Source of the DNA: Rhodosorus marinus
Lineage: Eukaryota; Rhodophyta; Stylonematophyceae; Stylonematales; Stylonemataceae
Direction of reading: 5' to 3'
NCBI GenBank assembly: GCA_029953675.1
Contig: JAMWBK010000006.1
Span: forward strand, 496,001 to 560,000
DNA length: 64,000 nt
Shown: one piece after another, positions 32,447-44,207 of the stretch
How positions within the stretch are numbered: the first letter of the stretch is position 1
How the letters are laid out: every line of letters starts with the position of its first letter
Notes under the pieces: generated by a model
The model's database searches: none
What the model was told of the DNA's origin: nothing
Seen by the model: only the letters and a program-made list of their open reading frames with translations
Made by a program: the position numbers and the translations under genes

Positions 32447-34144
32447 GATTCCAAAACCCACCCCAACGCCCCAAACCCAAACTCTCTTAAAACCCCTCCC
32501 TCCCCCTCACCGCCCTCGCTCAAAAGTCCACCCAATCCCCGAGAAAATCCGACGAACCCCTACCAAATCACCCGCTTCCCACCTTTCCTAACAAATTTCA
32601 AACATATCTCCCAACCCAAACCCAAAGCAAACACCTATCCCATCCCATATCCCACCGGAATCCGAACCCCACACATAGGACAGTTGTTCCAAAAAAAAGG
32701 AACAGAAAAAAGAAGAAGACGTAAAGAGCTCGCGAACCTACAGATTTTTCTTCCCTCCGATTTATACTCCAAGCAAAAAAAAAATTTGCATTCGTAGACC
32801 TCGACAATACCAAACTTAATACCAAACCGTACCTGTCCTCCTCACCCTCCCGCCTCAAAAAAACATTTCACCTCCCTCATTTACATCCCACCCAGGGAAT
32901 AAAAAAAAATCACTACCCTCGAAAAATCGTTTCCGCCCAAAAAAAGAAAACAAGGGCGCTTAGTACGTAAATAATGATATGGGTATAGAATGAAATCGGT
33001 TTAGGAGACTGATAATTCGTTCATTCCATAAGAAACCGGCGAAAAAGTAGGTCTTTTTCGTTGGTTTTCGTAGACGTTTTTATGGTCTGGATTCTTCATA
33101 AATTAGTTCTCGAAAAGTCCTTCAAAAAAGAGGGGGAACCCACAATCCACATAAAATCCAAAACAGCCGTTTTTCAGCTCAGGTGAGTGTTCCAATATTT
33201 TAGCTGTGCACTTGAATGTTGTGCGGATCTGTTAGACCCGTCCATCCGAAACCAGAATTTTTTTAATATTGTATTTCCTAAACTTAATTAACATTATTGC
33301 TAGATGCCGAACGTGTTTTGCCCGTATGGTCTGACTGTCTTAGGCTGGCTATCAGTGCATATAAAATGGAACGTTCCAGTTTACTCTCTTTCGTGTATCT
33401 CGATCCAAACCGACCAATGAAAATCAGCAATTTTTAACTGGTACTATCGACGGCAAAATTAAGATCAATATTGCTTCAGTTTATGCTCGTTAATAAAAAG
33501 CTCGCTAAGCATCGCAATTGCCCCTGTACGATCCCTGAACACCGACGTGATTGTATTTAAATATTTCGCTTAATCCATTCGTATCCTAGAATAGCCAATG
33601 CGTACTTGAATCATGTTCAAATATGGTGAAGATTCAATTTTTAGTACCATTTGTACAGAGTAGAGTCTTAATTTTCGGTAACGCCCACGGCCCTCGCAGA
33701 ATGCAGAAGTGACTACGGGTGACACTTAGACCCTTTCCTTCCTCTTTGAGCAGAGCCAGGATTGTATTAGTCAATATCATTGAATATTGACTGAACTGTT
33801 GAGCTGGCGGAGGTACCGTACCTAAGTTGGGTCGACGGGGTGAAGGTAAGACTAGGTGCTCATATGAATGATTAGTTTCCTTGAATCCTAGAAATTAGTC
33901 TGGAATCTTTTGCTTTCATCCATCCGAGTCATGAGTTAGTCTTGAAGAAAGGGAGTGAGAGGATTTGAAGCAGTTCACGGCGTGCTGGAAGTATGCCGAT
34001 TAGAATGACCCTTACAGACACAATCGACCATATCCTCAACAAGTTCGGTACTTTCCGACGAGGCGAGGAGATGCTGTATAATCCCCTATTTTGAGAATCA
34101 AGAAGTCACCGGTATCCGATCGCCATGATCGCTTAGAGCAGCAC
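32447..34144. other. Bromodomain leader and AT-rich spacer
   Basis: About 32447-32700 is C/A-rich on the + strand (leader of the minus-strand bromodomain gene). About 32880-33980 is AT-rich with short inverted repeats (for example around AATATTGA near 33771-33790). It then reaches the 3' end of the MiaB-like gene. No gene seen. Confidence 0.4.
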
Positions 34145-36041
34145 CTATGCGCCCACTGGCTGGCCAAATAGAGTTGTGGTGGTAGCTCGATCGACCTGAA
34201 CATTTACAAACTGTCCGGGTCGAATCTCCGGATCGCTAGGATCTGAATGAAAGAATGCCCTGGTGTTGAACTCACTGCGTCCAGTGAGAGAACCGTCCTT
34301 CAAATCTGACTTGCCTTCCACCAAGACTCTCTGGACCGTCCCAACTGCAGAAAACGAAGACGCTTAGTAACCAACAGATGATTCAACAACCTAAACTTAC
34401 GGAATCGCGTAGTAGGACAGATATCCGGATCTCATACCTCTCTTCGAGTTCCGAGAAAAGGCTGTGTCCTTCCAAGCCTCCCCGATCTCCTGCAATCTTC
34501 TGATTTTCGTTTCATGGGGTACATCATCCTCTAAATGTCGTGCAGCAAAAGTCTTTTCACGCTGTGAATACGCAAATACGAAAGCACTCTCAAACTCAAC
34601 CTGCTTGACCAAGCGCATCGTGTCTTCGTGGTCTGATTCTGATTCACCACAAAATCCGGTGATTATATCCGTGGACAGTGCAAGGTCAGGCAACGCGGAT
34701 CTCATTTGCATGACAAGTTCAAGGAACGCCTTGCGGGTATATCCTCTTCTCATCCTTTCCAAAATTTCGTCCGATCCGCCTAAGTTCAACGGTATAGCGC
34801 TCTGGTTAGGAGATGGAATTCCGTGGAATAGTTCTGATGGTACGTTCTCAAGAACTTACTCTGAAGCGGTAGGTGTATGTGACGCGGGAGGTTCCTATGA
34901 GTTTTGTACAACTCAATCAAATCTTGAGGAAAGTCCTTTGGGTGTGGGGACGTATAGCGGACCCTCAAATCTTTGCTGATTCGGCATACAGCGTCAACAA
35001 GATCGGAGAATGTTCTCCCGGACTTGGGTGGCCGGTAGACAGTCTTGAACCCGGGCGCATAGGTCATACTCATGTTCGATTGACCTGAAGATATGTCGTT
35101 GTAAGAGTTCACATTCTGGCCGAGTAGCACGACTTCCTATAACATCCAGCAACCATGATTCTTCAGGAAAAAAGGTCGCAAGCCCTTGTTGGCAATATTA
35201 TGGGCTACTCATTTTCCGTCTTCGGCCTCACCTTATACCCTGCTTCAACTAGTCCGGTGATCTCATCGACGATGGATTCCAATGGTCTCGATCTCTCGCG
35301 CCCGCGAGTAAACGGTACAATACAATAAGTGCACATGTTTGCACAACCTCTCATGATTGAGACAAAAGCGGATACACCGTTACCAGAGGTTCGGACGGGC
35401 CTGAGATCGGCATACGTTTCGTCCAAAGACAGCTGTACATTGTAAGCCTTTGCCCCAGAATCCCCGTCCCTAACAATAGACAACAGGCGAGGGAGATCTC
35501 GATAGGCATCCGGTCCGACCACCACATCAGCAAGCAGCATCTCTTCCAGGAGCTTGGTTTTCAGACGTTCCGCCATGCATCCCAACACGCAGACAATCGG
35601 TCTGCGATCTTTCCTAAGCCTTAGCTTCTGCTTCCGAAAGCTGGACAATTTGCTTAACACCTTTCGCTCGGCTTTGTCCCTGATTGAGCATGTGTTTACC
35701 ATGAGAATGTTCGCGGTGTCTCTATCTTGAACTTCACTAAACCCTCGATCATTCAAAATCGACCTCACAAGCTCAGAATCCGCAACGTTCATCTGACATC
35801 CGTACGTCTCAATGTGGTAGGTCGCGCCACGACCCAGATCACGCTCACCAGGATTAACCTCGGCGACAGGACCTCTTACCCCTACTCCTCTTCCAACGGG
35901 GAAGAAGTCCTTCATCTCAAGCCCATCATTCGGTATTCTACGCTCAGAACTCGTCGCCATCCATCTTTGCCAAACGCGGGCAGCACCTGAACATCTCGTT
36001 GATTCAGGCAGAATCGCTCTAAAACCCTTAGAAAAAGCCAT
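34145..36041 (-). CDS. CDK5RAP1: MiaB/CDK5RAP1 tRNA methylthiotransferase
   Basis: Radical-SAM enzyme that adds a methylthio group to i6A37 of tRNAs reading UNN codons. Exons in coding order 36041-35232, 35136-34860, 34779-34438, 34344-34145 (introns 95, 80 and 93 bases); 542 residues. The N-terminal MTTase domain has its three cluster-binding Cys in YGCQMN (about 82), VNTCSIR and LGCMAE. The radical-SAM domain has GCANMCTYCIVPFTRGRE (C-x3-C-x2-C, about 230), LLGQNVNSY, LPLQSGSDEILERMRRGYTR (rebuilt across a splice) and DIITGFCGE. The last exon is a TRAM RNA-binding domain ending GQPVGA. The N-terminus MAFSKGFRAILPESTRCSG is basic and fits import into mitochondria or plastid; animal CDK5RAP1 is mitochondrial. 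MiaB is favoured over CDKAL1/MtaB because the QSGS and Cys-motif spacing matches MiaB. Confidence 0.92.
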
Positions 36042-36654
36042 CTATTCCACAATTGACCTCAAAACCAACTCACAGGAAGACATCAATCATACAAGCTTCA
36101 AGCATGTGCTGTTCTTCTTCAATGTCAAAACGTCAACCCCTATCAGAATTTGCCTAAGCCTGAGGAGCGATCAACGCAATCTCCGTTTTCATTCGAACAG
36201 ACTGCTAGCCATCATGGAAACCTAGCGACGTTGACAAGCACTTTCCGTCCCTCTTCCATGTCAAAAACCAGTGAAACGATGAAACAAAGCTATACCTCTA
36301 TTCGCCTTCCACTGGAATAGCTTCTCAATCAAGTCACCGTTGATCCCAATTTTTGCTGTCGTTCTCTAGGGATGACTACCCGATGAGAGTGAACCCATCG
36401 GTTCTTGCTTGGACAGTCATAGGAGTAAATCATCCCGCCGAGTTTGGCTGTGCAACGAGCTGGGCTCTATTTGACTAGTTCTGGAAGCAGTCGACAATGA
36501 GTAAACTACGTGGCAAGTATGAGAACATTGCTCTTATCCAATGCTCTTCGCCGTTGACTTGACTGGGAACTTATCAACCAGATTCATTTTCTTAGTTTTG
36601 CGATGTACAGTTGCGCCTAGTCCTGTGGCTTAACCAAGGACCCACGCACGATTT
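36042..36654. other. MiaB upstream spacer
   Basis: Lies between the MiaB start and the 3' end of the phosphotransferase gene, both on the minus strand. No ORF, repeat or RNA was seen; the leader skew is weak here. Confidence 0.4.
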
Positions 36655-38096
36655 CTAAATTATTTTTGTGCTCACGGGAGCCGCTCTCGGTTTGATTCTA
36701 AAGCATTCGATACCCAAATGGGAGCAGATCTCTCCTGTCATTCCCATGATTCTCCTGCAGTTAACAAGGAGCTCAACGCCGAGAAGCAACCATAGCAGAA
36801 CATACTGATCAAGCAGGCCGTCCCTGGAGCCCACAAACGTACCCGCAACAGCATTTGCAGCTCCGATAGCCATCACTAATTGAACACCCATCACGGTCGG
36901 AAAATTGGTGTTCGTAAGGTGAGCGACTATGAGCCTCGAAATGAGGTAGAAAAAGTTGATGCCAGCACACCAGAGGAACAAATGGGGATGTTTCTCAAAC
37001 GCTGTCGAGGTTTGCTGCCAGGTGACCATGCAAACACTGAACACCAGAAAAGGGATGGACGCCCTAAGGGAGTCCAGGATATCCCCTCTCCTGTTGTCAG
37101 TGATGGCCTTCCTCCATATCTAAATGAAAAACCAAGTCATGTCAGCAGCCTCTCTGACTCAACACAGAGGAAAGCCGTTGATCTGCGTTAACGGTGCGAT
37201 AGACTTACAGCAATATAGTTAGCGAGAACAGTTGGTACAGACATCGGAAGCAAAACCCAGAAGAAGAGCTCGCCGCGGCGGATCTGCCATGTGCCTATGC
37301 TCAACGGGGCTTCCCAGATCGACGGTCCGAACAAGAAGGAAGCCAAGTACATTGCCTCGATTAGGAGGATTCCCTCACTCGGTCCATTGATATACCCAAG
37401 ATTAAGAGCGCCGTTGAAGAACTCTTCCAGAGTTGCTCCAAAGAACTGAATCATCGCAACCAGCCACACCAACCCCAGCGAATAAAAGCTTGTGCTTCCA
37501 AGTTTCAACGCGGCAGCACAGTTGAGTCCGGACAGAAACACGTTCAAAGTATCGCAGCCGTGATCGAATAGATGCCCTAGTGGGCTTGATGAGCCAGTTC
37601 TCCGGGCTTGTCGCCCATCGAGATTGTCGAGAACTCTATAACTTGCCAGCCCGATCCACAAGAGCAAGTACACCTGTTGGAATAGAGCGCTGCGGTGAGC
37701 TGTGTGCTAAGAGACGTACCGGACATGTCAAGCACGTCTATAGCTTACCCATCTCGGTGCCTCCTCTTGCAAAGTCGGTACATAAACTGCAGTGAGCAGG
37801 TTGCCGATTAGAACAGAAACCAACCCCATCAAAGTGATAGTATTTGGAGCCACCCAGATCGGAACCAGCGGGAGGATCATATCATAAGTCGGGGAAAGGA
37901 CGTACTTGTACGTCAAGGAGTTGTCTGTTCCATGGTTTCGGTAGTTGCACAGCTCCTCGATTTCCAAATCTGAAAAATACTTCTTCCCCAAAAACGACGG
38001 CTTCTTCTCTAAAGAATCGGGGCTGGTTCCATCGGAAAACACAGGTAGAGCCCCAACATCCGGATTACTCCCATTCCTCTGCATCACAACATCCAT
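36655..38096 (-). CDS. CDP-alcohol phosphotransferase (ethanolamine/choline)
   Basis: Last step of the Kennedy pathway: transfers phosphoethanolamine or phosphocholine from its CDP form to diacylglycerol in the ER/Golgi membrane. Exons in coding order 38096-37749, 37673-37209, 37119-36655 (introns 75 and 89 bases), all phase 0; 425 residues, close to the family's 390-420. The active-site signature DG-x2-AR-x8-G-x3-D-x3-D is complete, starting at Asp135 (DGRQAR ... GHLFDHGCD). Before it are the conserved YRNHGTDNSLTYKY block and the first membrane helix (VPIWVAPNTITLMGLVSVLI). Seven or eight hydrophobic segments are visible overall. Substrate choice (EPT1, CPT1 or dual CEPT1/AAPT) cannot be read from sequence alone, so no gene symbol is given. 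Confidence 0.9.
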
Positions 38097-39029
38097 CCTA
38101 AACGCTCACTCCCAAAAGCGTCAATAAACCTTGGAAGACGCCCAAAAAAACACAATCCTCCCTCACCCCCGCAGGAAAAGTAAAACCTCTAGATCCCCAC
38201 CGCCACCTCAAAAAACACTATCCATAAATAAAATAAAAACACTACACCAAAACACCAAACCAAAACACCAAAAAAAAATTTGTCCTAACCTATCCAAGGT
38301 GGCTTCCTTTATCCCTTCTCCTCCATCCTCCCCCGGCCACGGACTTCCTAAAGTAAAAACGAAACAACAACAACAACAACAACAATACCAACCGAAATCA
38401 CCAGACCCCACCCCTTCCCCTCTCCCTTTTGCCCTGTTAACCCTTTCAGTTAAGAAAATACTATCGATCCTCCCGATCCATACACCCTCACCTTCCTCAC
38501 GGCCTCCTTCGTCATTCTCGATAGTCGACAGGGTCCGTCCCACAAAGTGAGGGTTGCTAACCTACGCTAGGCTGATTGACTTCTCACAACCCTCAGACAA
38601 AAAAAAAGAAAAAAGCACACCGCAATCAATTATTTGACGATCTATCCAATAAATAATAGCTTAAGGAGGATATTATATTTATTGATTGAGTTATCAATCT
38701 ATTAGAAATGTTTTCGTGACTGTTTAAGTGTCATTGGATATTCAGTCTGTTTTGACTTGATTAACCAATTGTTAGAAGTTATTATGTTTATTGATTGCGT
38801 TTTGTATCAATATGTAGGTGACACTGTTTTGGGGGTGGGTTTTGAGCGGGAATGATGAACGGACTGAGTGGGGTCGGGTTTGGGTGCGGGGTTGGAGAGA
38901 GAGAGAGAGAGAGAGATGGCTTGGAGGAGAAGGTATGTACCAGATTCTTCTGGGGTTTAAGAGCGCCGTGAAACTGTTTTGTTCGGAGGTCTTGATGAGG
39001 TGCTGGCGGGGACTTGATTCTGTGAGATG
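38097..39029. other. Phosphotransferase leader, GA microsatellite
   Basis: About 38097-38550 is C/A-rich (leader of the minus-strand phosphotransferase) with a CAA repeat at about 38364-38388. About 38600-38800 is AT-rich. About 38800-39030 is G/T-rich with a GA microsatellite at about 38896-38916. Confidence 0.4.
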
Positions 39030-39474
39030 TTAGATGTTCTGTCGGTTGAGAGGCGTTTGTGCTTGAGATCGTTGCGAAAAGGTACTGAGTAGGACAGAGA
39101 AGCGTCGTTCTGAGCGGTTCTGTTGTAGAGCGTTCGCTGTCCATGCTCGGGGTTTTCCTCGCCGTGTTTCGTTCATCCGCAACGCGTTATCCACTGTGGT
39201 TCTGTTCATACGAACTGAACTGCCGTGTGTCAAAGCGTAGGAACTGCGGCCGATTATCTCACCCTGTTTGAGGGTTCCGTACATGTCCATTGGTCCGTCC
39301 GGAAACCACGACGGGCATCTTCTACGAACCTTTCGTCATCCGTTCGCGTTGCTCTTCCTGCTTCTGCCTATGCAAACTTGCTCTAGCGGCTGCCAACGAA
39401 TGCAAGAGGCCTTTGGCACTATCGTGCTTCCTCAAGCCATGCAAATCCACAACGAGAAAAGTCCTGAACACCAT
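39030..39474 (-). CDS. Possible small gene, family unknown
   Basis: Exons 39474-39330 and 39193-39030 (136-base intron, AAAG|GTTCGT donor, CACAG acceptor, phase 1) would give 102 residues. The first exon reads MVFRTFLVVDLHGLRKHD then an Ala/Leu-rich helix and QKQEEQRERMTK; the second continues with VDNALRMNETRRGKPRAW and a basic, Gln-rich end. I recognise no family. Support comes from a joinable frame, GC content well above the AT-rich surroundings, and a C/A-rich stretch (39530-39910) just upstream of the start, like other minus-strand gene leaders. Against it, other frames are open here too and the donor is weak. The N-terminus could be a mitochondrial presequence. Confidence 0.3.
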
Positions 39475-41205
39475 CCAGTGCCCGGCTGCGCATCAAAGAC
39501 AAGAAAACTGACTCTCTTTCCGCTCAACCCCATTAGAATTTTCTTTGATTTACCTATCACTTTTCCAGTCAAAAACAAGAATCATTTAGGCTCCCCCCGT
39601 CTCCACAATAGCGTTCCTCCCCTCACAAGGTCCTTTTTTCAACGAGAAACCTTGTCCAATACCCCTACAACAAATAAGACAAACAGAGAACCAGAAAACG
39701 ACTCTTACAGTTCTTCAAGTACGCAGAAACGAATGGCAATATCTCAGATATAGAACTATTAGTCCAACAATAAGGAACTCAAACAATCGACATGTTTATG
39801 CAATGAATATTCAAGGGACAAAAGTTCTAAATCATATTTACCCCAGCAAACCCTCGGCCGGCCCCTCTCCAAACCGACTCCCCAACCCCCCCCCCCTCGC
39901 CCAACCCCCGGGGTGGTATTGTCTCTCCCCTTAGTGAGCACCTGATCTCTTTTTTTGGGACCGATCTCCTTCGAGAATAGCATTGATTTTTTGACACGTT
40001 CCACAAAACGTTCCCCACCTCTAAACCCAAGCCAATAGTGTATGTTTTCTAAAAGAGTCCTGCGAGTGAAACAAACCAAGCCGAAGTATTTAGTACCCCC
40101 CCTTTACTACCAACGGAATATTTCCTACGAATAATATAATATATTATGTAAAGGTAGATATGTTCCCGACTACCAAAGGGTGAGAAATACTCTAGGAAAT
40201 TTCTTCAAGCGGGGTGTACAACCTCCTCCCCCCCCCCCCCTCGCCTTCCTTGCTCCCGGGATCGGTCACTCAATGCCCTCTTTTTAAAATGCGATATATT
40301 TAGGGGGAAAAAAAAACAACAACAAGGCGACTGCAATCCTTCCAAAAATAAAAACATTTTTACTAACTCAACCAATCAGCACCGACAAAGTACTTTCTTT
40401 TCTTCTTACAAAATAAGTCTGGCTTTACATATTTATAAACAGCTTATATTTTTAGAAAGTAAATATATATAGCAATATATATTCAATATTAGGAAACAAT
40501 GTCTTCATATATTAGGTTAAAAGTCCGAAATTCGATCCAAAATAGTGCTATGTTCAAGATATAGAAATATTAGGACGTATATAATTTAAAATGAGTATAT
40601 TATGGAATAGATTGATTAACATGTTTAGATTTGAGATTAAATTATTTTAATCTCCCGTTTTTTGGATTTCGATTTTGTTGTGGGGTTTTTGGTACTTGGT
40701 CGTGAAATGGGGAAGTAAACGAGGGTGGGGAGGTTGTTGATGACGAGCAGGAGTTCCACTGGCTTTGGGCGGGTTGGGGATATGGAGATGGTCAAATTTG
40801 TGGGTTCTGAGGGGGAATCGGCTGTTCGGTTTCAGGATTGGATATGTATAGTATAATTACGTAGTTCTTCTGTTCTGGTTTATGCGGGATTGGAAGACGA
40901 GAAGGAAGTTTTTTTGTGCGGTTTTTTGGGGGAACGGTGTGTTCGGTTTTAATTGTCACTGGTTCAGCTCCGTGCGTCGGTTTTTTTTTGGGTTGCGTCC
41001 CAAGGCGTTTATTTTGGTGCTATTTTTGCTGAGAGTTAACTGGGAACGACGCTTGACTGAAGCGGGATTACGTTGTGAGGAGAGAGGGTTGTTGTAGTGC
41101 TCCGACAGTGACTAGTTGGCTGGCTCAGCCCGGGCTGTGGATAGGTGGGAAGGGTTTCTGCAAACTGCTGCGTGGCATTTTTATAGGAGGGTCTAGAAAA
41201 GATAA
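39475..41205. other. Spacer with C runs and DUF760 leader
   Basis: About 39530-39910 is C/A-rich with a run of 11 C at 39886-39896; a run of 13 C lies at 40228-40240. About 40280-40650 is AT-rich. About 40650-41205 is strongly G/T-rich and leads into the DUF760 gene. A 161-codon + strand frame (39268-39753) runs through the C/A-rich part and looks spurious. Confidence 0.4.
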
Positions 41206-43202
41206 ATGAAAGAAGGGTGTGGATTTGTTGGGAGTGGTGTAGCAGGGTTGGCGAATGGTGCGATGGTTTCACACTCTTTTTGCCGTAATATACTCTGTTT
41301 GTTTCGTGATGCGAATGCCACGCTTTTGATCCTCTGTACTGATTGCGTTTGTATTCTCCAATTCTTGCGCCCAGGGTCGAGGAGAAAAGGTGTCTCTTCC
41401 TATCGTCGATTGAGACGGTCTAGTTTCGTGTCCTCGTGGGGAACGGAGTCTAGTGAAGAGAGTCCGGTGAATCGCTGCAGAAGCAGAACAACTCCTACTG
41501 CAGTTTTCCTGTGGCTCCGCTCTCCAGACGAGAACGGTGACCACGACGACCGAGATGACAGTCAGAACGATGCCGATGATTTTGGCAGACCGAGAGATGA
41601 AGAAGATATGGATCTGAATTCGTATGGAAAAGGCGCTTCTGACCAGGGTCAATTACCAATTTCCGGGTAAGATCTACGAGTTGCTGTGTTTGAAACATGG
41701 GAGTTAGATGCTTGAAATTGGTGTCTTTCCTGACTGTTGTGAACTTCACGGTTACTTATACAGACGATATAACAGTTTCGGATTCCCACGGAAGTCAGCG
41801 ACAACTTTTTCAAAATCGCTGTCGATCTACAATGAATTGAAGGATGCTTCTCCGGTAAGCCAACTTGTCCCTCATTTACGATTGTCAGTGAAAGAACTCG
41901 ACAGTGTTACGGGGCTGCATACTTTTAGGAGCTTAATCGTTGTGGCCAAACTAGAGTGGTTTGACGGGACTAATTGAACTTATTGTTCCGTAAGTATAGG
42001 AAAATATTGAGTCGCTAAGAATGAGCGTCTCGTCAGAGGCTTTTCTGGTGTTCCAGCGCACTGCCCAAGGCATGGTTGGTTCTCTCCCCGCGAAAACGTT
42101 TGAGATAAGAGTCGGAACGGATGTGTCTGGAATGGAGCAGCTCCTGTATTCTTCCATGGTTACTGGGTACGTTGTAAGAAATGCTGAGTTCCGCATGAAA
42201 ATGAACGAGAAGGTTAGAGAAGGCGCCGCGCAGGTGTTCACCTCCGTAAACCCAGATGGTAAGTGCGGTGCCTCCAACTCCATTCTTCTCCGGGCCGAAT
42301 ACGTACTGGATACCCTGGCTCGCTTTGCGGTGTAGAGTCTGACTGTGGGCGTTAATGTCATATGACTACTGCAACAGCAGGGGATAGCAAGGAAGATGAT
42401 GACCTTGGAAGCGTTGACTATATGCGAGGTGTTCCTGACAAGCACAAGCTTATTCGCGAGGTAAAGAGAAACTGCTCCGCGCTTCTGCTCAACACCTATA
42501 GCAATAGACAAACGTGCCTTTTTCTTTTTGCTGAATCGGGTCGTGAATTTTCCTACAGGAACTGAATGGCAGAGTGTCCTGGTTTGATGAAAGGCAGAAT
42601 AAGCGAATCGATATTGACGGAGAAGAGTACATTGACAGGCTCGAGAAGAAGCTTAGCCAAATGCAAGAGAAAATCAGGCCACAAGTATCCGGAGACGTGA
42701 CAAACAAGTAAGCGCGTGCTCTGATCTCCGAGCGTTACTGTTTCGATCAAGTAGATGGCTCTGCTCTAACACGTAATGCGCTTTTACCTGGCTCCTCTTA
42801 TTTTCGGTTAGGTTGCTTTTATATTTGACTCGATTGCCGCACCGAACCGTTTCGTCTTTTGGTGCTGAGATCAGTGAACCTGCCACAGTTGCAATGTGTA
42901 GAATATTAAGCGATAGATTGGGGCTGCTGAACCCGAGCAAGATGAAGATGGGATTCAGCGTGTCTAGAGAGCACGTTTCGCAGTATATTTGCTGGTGCCT
43001 CTTGGTAAGTGTGAAATCACTATGGACAATGGAGTATTGAGCTGGTCTGAATGCTCACGGGTGCCCATTGGATGTACAGGTTGGCTATAGCATACGAAAT
43101 TTGGAGATGCGGGAGGATATTTCTGAGTTGACAAGTTCGTACAGAAGAGGAATGCATATGCGCCAGAATACATCTCCACCAGAGAAAGAAGACGACAAAT
43201 AG
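41206..43202 (+). CDS. Double DUF760 protein, plastid-targeted
   Basis: Eight exons: 41206-41257, 41375-41666, 41764-41854, 42000-42258, 42381-42460, 42559-42707, 42812-43004, 43080-43202, with introns of 75-145 bases and all phases consistent; 412 residues. The protein starts with a small leader (GFVGSGVAGLANGSRRKG across the first splice) that looks like a plastid transit peptide, then an Asp-rich stretch (about 70-105). DUF760 copy 1 (about 130-220) contains ELKDASPENIESLRMSV, GMVGSLP and MVTGYVVRNAEFRMKM; copy 2 (about 305-390) contains LLYLTRLP and LLVGYSIRNLEMRED. The recurring GY-x-x-RN-x-E helix is the DUF760 hallmark. DUF760 proteins occur in cyanobacteria and plastids; plant members have been proposed as Clp substrates or partners, from my recollection of proteomic work. 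Biochemical function is unknown. Confidence 0.8.
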
Positions 43203-44207
43203 GCATTTTTGTTTTCCCACGGGCCTTTGAAGCAATGGATGCTTGGCTGGGGTTGGCTTTACTACAATATTGCTAGATTGCCGGCTGGCAGTCTTTGATG
43301 CCGAGCTAAGACTCGCTCCACATTCGAGCCAAAGCCTAGGGAAGCTTGTTTAGATGACAACTGTATGCTAATATGATGAACAACGCAACGTAAAGACTGA
43401 AGACTGAAATCTTTCTAATACTTTCTTTGGCCGATAGTATTTTGAGAGTCCCCACGCTGAGTTCACTATAGCGCGATTGATCCCCCATAGCCATTATCCC
43501 ACAGCAGATCTGCTGAGCTCCTACCATCAACAAACTCGATCCAAGAAGCCCCAAACAGCTCCAGGAGAAGTGGGGGGGATACGCGTGAAGTATCCATAGC
43601 CTATGTTCCCAGTCAACAGCTTCCTCTGGGCGCTCAAACCCCCCAAAACAACGCTCGCCCCCACCGCCCAAAGTCAACCAAACTCAAATTCTAATTTTAA
43701 GAAGTAATTTATCCGCTTCGTACTTAATTGACTAACAGAAAAACAAATCAATAAAAAAACGAATAATACTGACTGAAATTTCCTAGTAATGACTAGAGCT
43801 CAGTCAAATTTGATTCGATGGGGATGTAGGAGAAAACGTGGTGATGGTGAAGGATGACGAGAATGAGAATGACTAGCGTGAGTGCGTAGGTGGGGTACAA
43901 AGTATTTGAAAAGGTAACCCCAGACTACTTTGTGAGAATAACACTGGATATCTGAGAGTCAGAGAGTCTGCTGGTTGAAGTAGATTGGTGTGGGGTGGAT
44001 GAATGTATGGTTTTCACTTGTTTGTTGTAGGGGCTTGTGGAGTTCTCGAGATGGTTGAGGCGAACTGGTCAGTGGCTTGCGGGGAAGGGTTTAGGAGTTT
44101 CTGATTTGTGTGCTTTGGTAGTTAATTACTATATTTCGGGGGAGGGTTGGGCGGGTCTGAGCGTTTGGTGTGTGATGTTATGGTACAGCGAGAAGGTGAA
44201 AGAGGCG
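43203..44207. other. DUF760-eIF4E spacer
   Basis: A minus-strand frame (43336-43677) ends in a hydrophobic, membrane-like stretch, but it begins at a TTG and I could not find a start or splice. About 43680-43810 is AT-rich; about 43810-44200 is G-rich and leads into eIF4E. The frame upstream of the chosen eIF4E start is open from 44037, so an extended N-terminus or an upstream exon is possible. Confidence 0.35.

Noticed and set aside
39268-39753. 161-codon + strand ORF
   Set aside because: It lies largely in the C/A-rich leader of the minus strand and its second half is a low-complexity Asn/Thr/Pro run.
41929-41989. Extra exon in the DUF760 gene (ELNRCGQ...)
   Set aside because: It needs a 41-base intron with a poor donor or hits a TGA; one 145-base intron (41855-41999) gives an uninterrupted match to DUF760.
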